NCBI GenBank assembly: GCA_030323885.1
Contig: CM059196.1
Span: 37,250,348-37,314,347, forward strand
Length of the DNA stretch: 64,000 bases
From: Branchipolynoe longqiensis
Lineage: Eukaryota; Annelida; Polychaeta; Phyllodocida; Polynoidae
Direction of reading: 5' to 3'
Shown: in pieces, positions 54,992-64,000 of the stretch
How the letters are laid out: each line of letters begins with the position of its first letter
Numbering within the stretch: position 1 is the first letter of the stretch
Notes under the pieces: model-generated
What the model saw: only the letters and a program-made list of their open reading frames with translations
What the model was told of the DNA's origin: nothing
The model's database searches: none
Translations under genes and position numbers: made by a program

Positions 54992-56532
54992 CAGGTCCAC
55001 ATCCCCTTATCCGAAATCTATGGGGCCACTTGCATTTCGGAATTCAGAATTTTTTGGATTTCAGAATAAAGGTAGCACTAAAACATTGATGCTGCAGCAA
55101 AGACTTATGAATATTCACACCATATTCTATAAATAAAGACTACAAATACTGGTTTACAGAGTAATAAGCTGATACATTAAACAATGGGATAATTATAGAC
55201 CATAAATACTCTGGTACATTTTATTTCCAACAAAAAAAACATTTGGTAAAAATAATAATAAAACACATTAATATTTTTTACAGTGGAAACATGAATATTC
55301 ACACTAAGTGGTATCAATAAAGTTTTGTTTTATTAAAATTTTTTAAATTTTTATTGAGGCTGTATTTATACTGTCCATAGCATGTAAGCCCGGGTACCCA
55401 GGCTTGTTTTCAATGCTGGCCAGCTGTAGTGTTGGTGTTGTCTTATCAAACAGTAGCTGCTGATAAGTTATTTGATTGTCTGCATTTCAGTAGCAGATAG
55501 ATAGTCTGTTGGTACATTTAGTAGCCTCTGTTAGGGTTTTTTTGGGGCCCTCTTGGGATTGTATTTTTGTTCTATTCTTATTATTATGTTAGTTGTTTTC
55601 TTAAGGTTCTATGTTAGTGTTTAGGGGTTTTCTTGGGAAGAATTTTCCATTTTTTTCTACTTAATTCTATACTAGCCTATTTTATTTACATGTCCATAGG
55701 CCTGTACGTAATAGGTGGTTGAGTTATGTTTGTTTGAATTTGCTTTGATTTATATTGTTGTTGGATACTACTACAATATGTTATCTGGTTATTTCCGGTT
55801 ATCCCGCCCTGGGGGTTGGTGTTGGTGGTGTGTTTTGGGTGGGGGTGGTTGGTATGCGCCAATGTTTTAGCCGGTGCGGATAGCTGACCGTGAGTTTATT
55901 TATAGATTTGGGAATTCCCTCCAGTCGACGATATGAATAACGCCACCAATGCGGCGGCGGCTTTAATATTGCTTCGAATTTAGGGTTAATTTGATTAAAT
56001 TTCACTTATGGTGTATGTAATTCTGTTAAATATGATAGCATTTAATAGATTTCGGCTAAAATATAGCCGCCGATTCGGCGGCGGCCATATTTAGTTGACC
56101 GAGACACTATGGATATCGGCGTCGCTGCAGAGGAGGCGGTTTGTTTACTTTACATTCGTCGATTCGAAAATATTAATATCGCCGCCGGTACGGCATCAGC
56201 GTTAATCTCGCTTCGATTTTAGGGTTAATTTAATGAAATTTCACGATTTGCCTATGTAATTCTGTTAAATATGATAGCATTCAATAGATTGAGACCATAC
56301 AGGCACACTAACGCCCCGGCTAGCAGTTAAACCTGATTTGAAACTGGGGTAGCTTAGCCTAGGCTACGGTCCCGGTTAGCGCTGGCGCATACCATTTTCC
56401 ACAGTTAGCCGTGTGAGATGGGTGGTTTGCCCTGGGCTGTCCAGTGTGTGGGCCATGACATATCAGTCTTATTAAAAAGAAAAACACTTTTCGGAACTTT
56501 TCGGAATTCAGAATTTCGGATAAGCGGACCTG
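54992..56532. mobile_element. TIR element with caggtcc...ttatccgaaat ends
   Basis: Left caggtccacatccccttatc + cgaaat; right in reverse caggtccgcttatccgaaat + tctgaattccg. About 1.54 kb. 'cggaattcagaatt' recurs near both ends. It contains segments related to the interior of MITE family A. No transposase ORF. A pogo/Tigger origin is possible from the 'ttatccga' ends. Confidence 0.5.
55960..56310 (-). repeat. Two diverged copies of the MITE family A interior
   Basis: 'cgaatttagggttaatttga' ... 'gtaattctgttaaatatgat' ... 'atagcattcaatagatt' appears twice (55972-56055 and 56212-56292), inverse to the same blocks at 6000-6080 and 47430-47510. CCGG/TGT termini are absent. Confidence 0.6.
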
Positions 56533-56932
56533 TAAAGTATGTACACGTGACATATGAGTACGATCCATGTGAGTGTTCTGCAGGTCCCACACTGATGTGC
56601 AAGTGGTGATACGGCTAGGGCTCAGGGGGATCAGTAGGTAATGCATAGCGAGCAGATTGATATCGATAGTAATGTGTGAGCTGCTCCAAAGACACCATTG
56701 GGTCTGGCGAGCAGCACCCTCAGGGCCACACATGCTACTCCCCCCCCCCCGCTCCACATAGACACAAACAGCTCTGTGGGATGGCAATGGGAAGGCGGGA
56801 CCAGTGTAGCTGCAAGTGGCTGTACTGAGATGCGACTGCTGCATTTAGTAGTACAAGTACCGGCCATTGCACTCAGGACGCAGTCCCTGATGGAGGGAAC
56901 GCTGTGTACACAGACGCTATGCAAGCAATCAG

Positions 56933-56997
56933 ATTAAAGCTGCACAATCCGATGGGTTTCAGCACCTGCCGCATATTTGAGGTCAATATATATATAT
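56933..56997. mobile_element. TTAA-type MITE copy 7, left end
   Basis: 'attaaagctgcacaatccgatg' region, then cut by (ta)n and the next pogo-like MITE. Confidence 0.45.
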
Positions 56998-57129
56998 AAT
57001 CTAGGGAGGTGGTTGGTTTAAGGATCGGTATGATGGCATTATATGGGTGATCGTTTGGGACGCAAATGAAGCGATCGATATAGGGAAGTGGTCGATTTGT
57101 GGAGGCAGTTGGTTAGAGAGGTTATATTG
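56998..57129 (-). mobile_element. Pogo/Tigger-like MITE, left end lost
   Basis: 'gggaggtggttggttta', 'gatcgatatagggaagtggt', and a right end whose reverse is caatataacctctctaacc, followed by TA. Confidence 0.65.
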
Positions 57130-57142
57130 TACTTTACTTTAG

Positions 57143-57356
57143 GTGACTTACAAAATTGATACTTGTCGCTTCCTAGCCAGGCGCTCGGCATTATTAGGCT
57201 AGGGAAAGGACTGGTTGGCTCAGTGTCAAGATAATGTGACTGAGTGGGATATCAGGTCATGGTGCTAGCGGCCTGGTCTGCCCAGTGGGCCAGCACTATA
57301 AAGTTGCCATGAGTGTGCACTGTCACAAGTCGGTACCCGTCCTGATATGATCTTAG
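57143..57356 (+). repeat. SINE (main family), body and tail, plus orientation
   Basis: 'gacttacaaaattgatactt' to 'cctgatatgatcttag', ending abruptly at the next SINE. Confidence 0.7.
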
Positions 57357-57462
57357 CAGTATCAATTTGATAAGGTATTGGTTTGACTCGACCGGGAATC
57401 GAACTCGCGATCTCCCGCACGCGAGGCCGGCGCTCTACTGATTCTGCTACCGCGCCTGGTGC
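57357..57462 (-). repeat. SINE head, minus orientation
   Basis: On the minus strand 'ccaggcgcggtagcagaatc' and 'gcgagttcgattcccggtcg' make a good tRNA-like A/B-box pair. Joined tail-to-body with the plus copy, an inverted SINE junction. Confidence 0.65.
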
Positions 57463-57599
57463 AGGGTGGAAGAACCAGACCTCTGTGGAATGGGGTCAGC
57501 CAGCACTCATTGGTTACTTTACAAGGTAAAGAACTACCTCACACCACATGGAGGCAGGCACAGGTTGCTTGCATTAGGGAGCCTAAGTCGTCTAGTGCG

Positions 57600-57660
57600 C
57601 CCCCCCCCCCCACCTCTCCACCAATCCCTCACCCACCCCCACCCACCCAACACAAACACA
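57600..57660. repeat. C-run and (CACCC)n
   Basis: cccccccccc and 'cacccacccaac'. Low complexity. Confidence 0.8.
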
Positions 57661-57753
57661 GGACCTCTCTCCCAACCTTTCCCAACTGCTAGGAATGGTA
57701 ACTCACATTGTCGGATGACAAAGAAGACAACAAATAATGTCAGATTTAACTTC

Positions 57754-58010
57754 CGTTAAAGCTGCATAGTCAGATGGACACATCAACTTTTCAAAACCAA
57801 AACAATCATCTACATTAGATTTTACATATCTGACGCACTTATAAAGCATTTATTGAGGCAGAAGGGAACACGAAGCCAAATCAATCAAAACATATTACTG
57901 CTGGATCCTATGGAGTCAGAACTTGACATGTTTTGCATTTCAAATATCTCCAATGTTAGCAGCTATTTATAACATCTGAGTAAAAAACTACATTTCAAAC
58001 AGGTAAAATA
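57754..58010. mobile_element. TTAA-type MITE copy 8, left part
   Basis: ttaaagctgcatagtcagatg, then 'acttataaagcatttattga', 'ttactgctggatcctatgga' and 'catttcaaatatctcc' in family order. The right end was not found. Confidence 0.6.
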
Positions 58011-58148
58011 GAGCACAGAAATGTTGGCCAAAAGAACGATACAACTGTGGTAAAATCACACATGGTATATGATCAATAAAATCAACAGGAAAACATTTTT
58101 CAAGTTAGAATTGGATAATTATTTGTCGGTAAAAACCACTTCCCTACG

Positions 58149-58483
58149 ACCAGGCGGGATGGCCGAATGAGTTAGGGCATCCATCTCCAGTGCTGGTAGA
58201 TCGTGGGTTCGAACCCTAGTCGAGTCAAACCAATGACTTAAAAATTGATACTTGTCGCTTCCTAGGCAGGCGCTCGGCATTATTAGGGTAGTGCAAGGAC
58301 TTGGTGGCTCAGTGTCAGGATAATGTGACTGAGTGGGATATCCGGTCATGGTGCTGGCGGCCTGATTTCCCAGTGGGACAGCACTATAAAGTCGCCATGA
58401 GTGCGCACTGTCACAAGTCGGTACCCGTCCTGATATGACCTTAGATGTTGCTAGGATGAAAAACAACAACAAACAAACAAACC
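58149..58483 (+). repeat. SINE (main family), complete, plus orientation
   Basis: Head 'ccaggcgggatggccgaatg' + 'agttagggc' (A-box), 'cgtgggttcgaaccctagtc' (B-box), full body, tail with (caaa)n. Flanked by near-identical 'accacttcccta' and 'accatttcccta', a target duplication with one change. Confidence 0.88.
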
Positions 58484-58489
58484 ATTTCC

Positions 58490-59390
58490 CTACCAAATTT
58501 AATAATGAGTTGCGGTCTGAGTTCATACTTTATGGCCACGAGCAGATGATAGGGGCTCGCATGATTCATTCAGCGAGCTGCTCAACGTTACCGGTGGGGG
58601 GGGGGGGGGGCGGGCAGCTGCTTTGCATTCTGCGTCACGTGACTCACACCGGAAATGAAGGAGCTGCTCTCTGAACTGTTCAATACACCGCAGGGACTCA
58701 CTGGTCTCCGGGTCAAGATACTGCCCCATGGAGATATGGTTGCTGACTCTTTATATTACTAGATATTAATTATGTTATTCTTTATTTATTCAAATACAAT
58801 ATCTTTATAATATACATATACATAATTAAACTCTTCAGTCAAAGGTCTTTCAACAGAAAAGGGGGGTGAGGGAGTGGGGAGACGTAGAGGAGAGGTTCAG
58901 GGGGGGGGGGGTGAGGGGATAGGGCCTGAGAGGGCAAGGACTGCCTGGCTCAATATGATGATAATCTAACTGAGTAAGGTATCCGACCACGGTGCCGTAG
59001 ACATGGTAGCAGAGTGCGCAGCACGACATCCACCCCCGGCCCATCGGTGTGCACTGTCACTACCCGTCGTCATATGCCCTCAGTTTTGCTTCGTTTTGTG
59101 TTATGTTTTTGGTTAATTTCCGGTGTGACTTTTTTTGTGGGGTATTTTTTTGTGATAGGGGTATAAATTTCTTTTGGATGAGCATATATAAAAAAAATTA
59201 AAATTAAATATGTAATTTACAGCTGAACAGCAGACTTCCTTCGGCCATCAACCACACTTCAGCCATCAACCACACTTCAGAGACCGGGCAGTGTGTGGGC
59301 GCGGTGGGTGATGGGGGGGGGGGGGGGGGTAGGCCGAGGTCTGTGGGGTTCGATAAGATGCCTGCCTAACCGTCCAAATTACCATAACGT
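58490..59390. other. No gene seen
   Basis: Three G-runs (about 58595-58612, 58899-58911, 59311-59329) and AT-rich sequence. Minus-strand frames show no recognisable domain. Confidence 0.5.
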
Positions 59391-59404
59391 GACCCTAATG
59401 CCGG

Positions 59405-60138
59405 TGTCGCTGTTTCAAATCTCGGCTGGTTTAAAACCTACACTTTCGCCCTGCGCATGCTTCAAAATCGAATGGCATTTCCACCAGATTAAGACCATCG
59501 AGTAAGAAAGTTTAAGTTAAGATTAAGACAGTTTATGTTGTCAAATATTCACTACAATGACAGCATTTCTGTCAGATTAAGACCGTCGAGTAAGACAGTT
59601 TATGTTAAGATTAAGACCGTTTATGTTGTCACTACAATGACGCCCGAACAGTCTCCTTGCCTGATAAGATTTCAGGCCCACACAGAGAATGTGGAACTCC
59701 TGATAAAGTATTGAGGACTCGGCTGAAGCCAAAAGGCGCAAACAACGATATCAGAAAATATAGGGCGTATAAAACGTTATACGTCTATTGGCAGTGGAAA
59801 ATACACTTTGCTTATTATTTAATATTGTCATTGCTATGTTATTGCTTGAATTATTGCTCCGTGTGCTGCGTCATGTGCTTCGGTCCTGCGCCGGCCTATA
59901 TAAGCAGCTGCTGAGCGTTCGACTCGTCCCACTCTTCATAATTTTCCTTATAAAACAATAATTAAAATACCCCCCCCCCATAATGATAAAAACTTGCAGG
60001 GCGAATGTGTAGGTTTTAAACCAGTGGACTTTTAAAACCGCGACACACTGCAGTTTGAAAGCGCCGTTTGATGTTGATCAATGCATGCGCAGAGCAAAGG
60101 TGTAGGTTTTAAACCAGCGGAGATTTAAAACCGCGATA
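59405..60138. mobile_element. CCGG-flanked TIR element, family C
   Basis: 734 bp; CCGG at 59401-59404 and 60139-60142. TIRs of ~60 bp: left tgtcgctgtttcaaatctcg, right in reverse tatcgcggttttaaatctcc, both continuing 'gctggtttaaaacctacac' and 'ctgcgcatgc'. A second partial copy of the right TIR lies at 60009-60056. The interior has a duplicated 'gattaagaccgt.gagtaagacagttt' and a TATA-like segment (separate entry). Confidence 0.8.
59766..59925 (+). promoter_or_regulatory. TATA-containing promoter-like segment in family C
   Basis: 'ggcctatataagcagctgct' follows a GC-richer stretch with 'ccgtgtgctgcgtcatgtgc'. It is conserved with 5187-5360. Could be a relic promoter of the autonomous parent element. 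Confidence 0.4.
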
Positions 60139-60279
60139 CCGGCCCATTACCATACACCACGACGCGACCACGACCGGGGCGACACCTGCCGTAATGGGGT
60201 GGTAACACGGGCGGGGCGACACCTGCCGTAATGGGGCCGTGCCACAGGCCGGGATGGTGCCGCTGATTCTGCGTTTAAG

Positions 60280-60467
60280 TGTGTGTGTGTGTGTGTTGTT
60301 TGTGTGTGTGTGTGCGTTGTTTGTGTGTGTGTTGTTTGTGTGTGTGTTGTTTGTGTGTGTGTGTTGTGTGCGTATTGTGTGTGGGGGCACGCGTCTGTGT
60401 GTCCTGTGTGTGAGCTTGTAGGACTGGAGATGTGCGTGTGTGTGTTGGTGTGTGTGTGGTTGGTAAA
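60280..60467. repeat. (GTGTGTTGTTT)n / (GT)n microsatellite
   Basis: Interrupted gt repeats. Translations on both strands are artefacts. Confidence 0.9.
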
Positions 60468-60754
60468 TGCTTGTTTGTTTTGGTTTTACATCCTAGCAAC
60501 ATCTGAGGACAGGTACTGAATTGTGAATGGCGACTTTATAGTGCTGCCCCCACTGAGAGACGAGGCTGCCAGCACCATGACCAAATATCCCACTCAGTCA
60601 CATTATCCTTGCCTAATCAGTCCTTGCCCTATCCTAATAATGCTGAGCGCCTGGCTAGGAAGTGACACGTACCAATCTTGTAAGTCATTGGTTTGACTCG
60701 ACTGTGAATTGAACGGCAGGCCTGCGCTTTACCGATTCAGCCACCGCGTCCGGT
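60468..60754 (-). repeat. SINE (main family), near full length
   Basis: Tail 'ttggttttacatcctagcaa', body, and head ending 'gccaccgcgtccggt'. Lies in a duplicated block with the next copy. Confidence 0.75.
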
Positions 60755-60805
60755 CGTGTGTCCTGTGTGTGAACTTGGGGATGTGTTGCTGTGTGCGTTG
60801 CAAAT

Positions 60806-60974
60806 GTTTGTTTGTTTGGGTTTATGTCCTAGCAATATGTAAGGTCACATCAGGACGGGTACTGACTTGTAACAGTGTGCATTCATGGTGACTTTATGGT
60901 GCTGTCCCACTGGGAGACCAGGCCACCGGCGCCATGACCCGATATCCCACACAGTCACATTATCCTGATACAGT
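60806..60974 (-). repeat. SINE (main family), 3' half, part of a duplication
   Basis: Preceded by 'cgtgtgtcctgtgtgtgaac', which parallels 60397-60416 before the first copy, so flank plus SINE were duplicated together (~360-bp step). Confidence 0.7.
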
Positions 60975-61009
60975 GTTACCTTATTAACCCACTCTATATA
61001 TGATAAATT

Positions 61010-61158
61010 ATCTAATTTGGGAAATATTTGAAAAGAAAAAAAACAACATGAGAAATAAATTGTGTGCTCACATGGATGGGTTGAAGCAAGGTATAATAAA
61101 GGACTAAATCATGATAAGTGTTTTAAGTTGGAAAATACCCCGTCTTAGTCGGATTATG
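61010..61158. mobile_element. TTAA-type MITE copy 9, right end
   Basis: 'ggaaatatttgaaaag', then 'cttagtcggattatgcaact' + 'ttaa'. Confidence 0.55.
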
Positions 61159-61486
61159 CAACTTTAATGGATATATGTGTCAATCATTATGTGTGTGTGA
61201 GGGGGGGGGGGGTAGGGAGGTACAATAAAAGAAAAGTGCCCTAAGCACGGCCATTGCATTATACTAACTGCATATCATGACGCGAGCCTCATATCGTAAA
61301 TAACAATGACGCATGCCGGGAGTAAGTCGAAGAGGGGAATCAGTATTGACGCCGGCTGGCTCCATTCCGCTGGTTCCGGGCAGCCCCTCCCCAGAAGGCC
61401 GCGTCTCTATGGTAATTCTGGGGACCACCCCAGTTGGCATGATGGGGGTGGAGGGAGAGGAGTGGCGGAGGTCACTGCTTGCAGGA

Positions 61487-61826
61487 TTTGGTTTGGTTGG
61501 TTGTTGGAGTTTTACGTCCTGACAACATCTAATGTCATATCAGGACGGACACCGACTTGTGGCAGTGTGCACTCATGGCGACTTTTCATAGTGCTTCCCC
61601 AGTTGGAGACCAGGCTGCCAGCACCATGACCGGATATCCCACTGTCACATTATCCTGACACTGCACCAACCGGTCCTTGCCATACCCTAATAATGCCGAG
61701 CGCCTGGCTAGGAAGCGATGAGTGTCAATTTTGTACGTCATTGGTTTGACTCGACTGGGAATTGAACTCCCGACCTTCCGCACGGGAGGCCTTCGCTCTA
61801 CCGATTCGGCTATTGCGTCCGGTGCG
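61487..61826 (-). repeat. SINE (main family), full length
   Basis: Tail 'ggttgttggagttttacgtc', body, and head on the minus strand 'accggacgcaatagccgaat' + 'cggtagagcgaagg' (A-box), 'gggagttcaattcccagtcg' (B-box). Confidence 0.82.
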
Positions 61827-61999
61827 CGCTCAGGATGGTCCAAAGCACCATTCGCTTCTATATATAAGCATCACAGGTAATGGCCGGAAGCAGCTGACAA
61901 ATAGGCCCGAGGCACAGTATCCCCCCCCCCTCTCCTCCCTCCCACCCACCCACAATCAGCACAGGGCAAGAGGGGTTGGGAACCCAGGGCACGGGGATC

Positions 62000-62820
62000 C
62001 ATGTCAACTTATGGGATCCAACTAAATCTCCGCGGTCCAAGGCAATCTCTGGGATCCAGATGCACCTCTTGGATCCAAGCCAACCTCAGAGATACAGAGA
62101 AATCTCTGGAATCCAAGTTAATCTCAAGTCAACCTATAGGATTCCAGTCAATCTCCTCGGTCCAAGTCAATCTCCTCGGTCCAAGGCAATCTATGGGTCC
62201 AGATGAACCTCTTGGATCCAAGCCAACCTCAGCGATACAGGGACATCTCTGGGATCCAAGTTAACCTCTTTAAGACTCAAGTCAACCTGTAGGATCAAAG
62301 TCGATCTGCGGAGTGCTTGGCAACCTCTAGGATCCAAATATGCCTCTGGGATCCAAATGAGGACCCAAAATATCTTATGGGAGCCAAATAAGCCTCTGGG
62401 ATCCAAATAAGCCCATGTGACCCAAGTCAACTTCTGGGATCTAAAGTGATCTCTGGGATCCAGGATAAGTTCTGGGATCCAAGTCAACTGTCCGGATCCA
62501 AGGCAGGTTTCTGGGATCCCAAATTAATATATATCTGGGATCCAGGTCAAACTTTGTGATCTGAATCAACCTGGCGATATCCAGGAAACCTGAGGGATCC
62601 AAATCCAACATCAGGGATCAAAATTATAATGTAGGATCCAAGTTAACGTAGGTGATTCAAATTAATCGCGGAGATCCAAATTAATTGCTGAGATCCAAGT
62701 TAACCTCATAAGATCCAAATTAATTGTTGGGATCCAAGTCAACCTATTAGATCCAGCACAATTTCTGGGTTTCCAAATCAAACTTTGGGATACAACTTAA
62801 CCTCTGGGATCCAAGTCGGC
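62000..62820. repeat. ggatccaagtcaacctctgg array
   Basis: About 35-40 degenerate units of ~19-27 bp containing 'gggatccaagtcaacc'. Nearly every unit retains ggatcc, so BamHI-type sites recur every ~20-25 bp. Confidence 0.88.
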
Positions 62821-62864
62821 CTCGGGGTTTAAAGTCAGCTATAGGACTGCACGTTCCCAACAGG

Positions 62865-63179
62865 CTGAACGTACGGCTAATGTGTTCCAACCTATCCCGA
62901 CATACCCCTAATGTGTGCATAACGTACACCGACATACTCCGAGCATATGACAAACGTATGAGCCATATGGCGACATACATTGAAAATTTTGAACATGCGC
63001 AAACATTTTTTAGCGGCTCGACCTACGCCGACCTATGATGACCTATGACGCCATAACCCAATCATACTTGACATATGCCCAACGTATACGTAACGTATGA
63101 TTCAGTATGCTGATGTGTTGGTCGAAAATCGCATACGTCGGTATATGCTAAGGCCATACGTCGTAGTGTGACAGCCCCT
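62865..63179. mobile_element. Harbinger right end, orphan
   Basis: Matches the right ~315 bp of the 29.3-33.3-kb element: 'catacccctaatgtg', 'gaacatgcgcaaacattttt', 'tgttggtcgaaaatc', and end 'cgtagtgtgacagcccct' next to TTA. The left side is lost where the ggatcc array begins. Confidence 0.75.
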
Positions 63180-63436
63180 TAACACAAAAACCTGTTCAAC
63201 TATCCAGATTATACACATGTTTCCACATTAGCCCCATCTATCAGAACGTCAGGATCCAACCAGTGAAACCTACCAGTAATCGGTCCTTACATTAAGCAAC
63301 CTATCGTGTGAATAACATCCCACAGCACCATCATCAATCAACAAGTTTCTTCGTACATCTTACATCAGTCATCGCATTCTCACTCCTTGGTGTATTCACC
63401 ATTTTAAAGTGATTTGTATAAATAAGTCTATCGTAA

Positions 63437-64000
63437 TATCTACAACTATTGATTTGGAAGGCTCCCATAAATTTTAGCCTACATCAGGATGTCTACAGCA
63501 CCTCATATTCCCCACAACTGATTTAGAATTTTCTTATAAAGCCTGTATCAGGATGTCTACAGCACCTCATATTCCCCACAACTGATTTAGAATTTTCTTA
63601 TAAAGCCTGTATCAGGATGTCTACAGCACCTCATATTCCACATGATTTGAATTCTTATAAAGCCTGTATCAGGATGTCTACAGCACCTCATATTCCCCAC
63701 GACTGATTTGGAATGTTCTTATAAAGCCTGTATCAGGATGTCTACAGCACCTCATATTCCCCACAACTGATTTAGAATGTTCTTATAAAGGCTGTATCAG
63801 GATGTCTACAGCACCTCATATTCCTCACGACTGATTTAGAACGTTCTTATAAAGCCTGTATCAGGATGTCTACAGCACCTCATATTCCCCACAAGTGATT
63901 TAGAATTTTCTTATAAAGCCTGTATCAGGATGTCTACAGCACCTCATATTCCCCAAGACTGATTTGGAATGTTCTTATAAAGCCTGTATCAGGATGTCTA
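63437..64000. repeat. 64-bp satellite, continuing past the window
   Basis: About 8.5 copies of a 64-bp unit (cctgtatcaggatgtctaca + gcacctcatattccccacaa + ctgatttagaattttcttat + aaag). Starts of 'cctgtatcagg' fall at 63542, 63606, 63663, 63727 and 63791, i.e. 64-bp steps with one 57-bp copy. More homogeneous than the other arrays. Confidence 0.95.

Noticed and set aside
56359..56844. 161-residue minus-strand frame
   Set aside because: Spans the end of a TIR element and unrelated flanking sequence; no domain, no start or splice support.
58149..58240. Functional tRNA gene
   Set aside because: A- and B-box-like sequences are present, but they are the head of a full SINE with body, tail and target duplication; the acceptor stem does not pair convincingly.

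Overview
This window looks like non-coding DNA from an animal genome, probably a marine invertebrate; a lophotrochozoan such as a mollusc is my guess, but the phylum is not proven. The evidence is spliced-exon structure, tRNA-derived SINEs with poly(CAA)-type tails, many terminal-inverted-repeat (TIR) DNA transposons and MITEs, Ty3/Gypsy and PIF/Harbinger elements, kilobases of micro- and minisatellite, and a 496-base assembly gap (21969-22464). There are no bacterial-style operons. Most long open frames are translations of simple repeats, or of SINE and MITE sequence.

Only one host-gene exon is well supported: a 93-bp minus-strand exon (21250-21342) with good splice sites that encodes the start of the PDZ domain of a PTPN3/PTPN4-type (FERM-PDZ) protein tyrosine phosphatase. 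Much of the window may therefore be intron of that gene, read right to left.

Layout. 1-9 kb: minisatellites (22-bp and 38-bp units), minus-strand SINEs and several TIR elements. 9-20 kb: a GCTCGGT-type minisatellite, pyrimidine tracts, a CA-rich minisatellite, further MITEs, and a 2-kb GT/CT block that flips at about 18671 into its complementary CA/GA form. 20-21.4 kb: pogo-like MITEs, (CA)n and the PTPN exon. 21.9-28.6 kb: a minus-strand Ty3/Gypsy element (gag, pol with protease, RT and RNase H cut by the gap, candidate primer-binding site and LTR), then two tandem paralogous acidic ORFs of unknown function next to a second candidate LTR/PBS. 29.3-33.3 kb: a 4-kb decayed PIF/Harbinger transposon with both of its genes, inserted into a TTAA-type MITE. 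34.8-36.5 kb: two more Harbinger-like MITEs. 37.3-44 kb: almost 7 kb of successive G/T-rich tandem arrays, one with an alternating 87/99-bp higher-order period. 44-64 kb: nested SINEs and MITEs, CACCC and GGGGA arrays, a 20-bp GGCCTACTTCCGG array, a ggatcc-rich array and a 64-bp satellite that runs off the window end.

The window is best read as a record of transposons inserting into one another. Target-site duplications support several insertions: TTA for the Harbinger element, TAA for two MITEs, TA for one pogo-like MITE, and a perfect 15-bp duplication around one SINE. One group of elements is flanked on both sides by CCGG and has T-G-T-[GC]-G-C...A-C-A or similar ends; another group is flanked by TTAA. 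No complete host gene, rRNA gene, functional tRNA gene or CRISPR array is visible.
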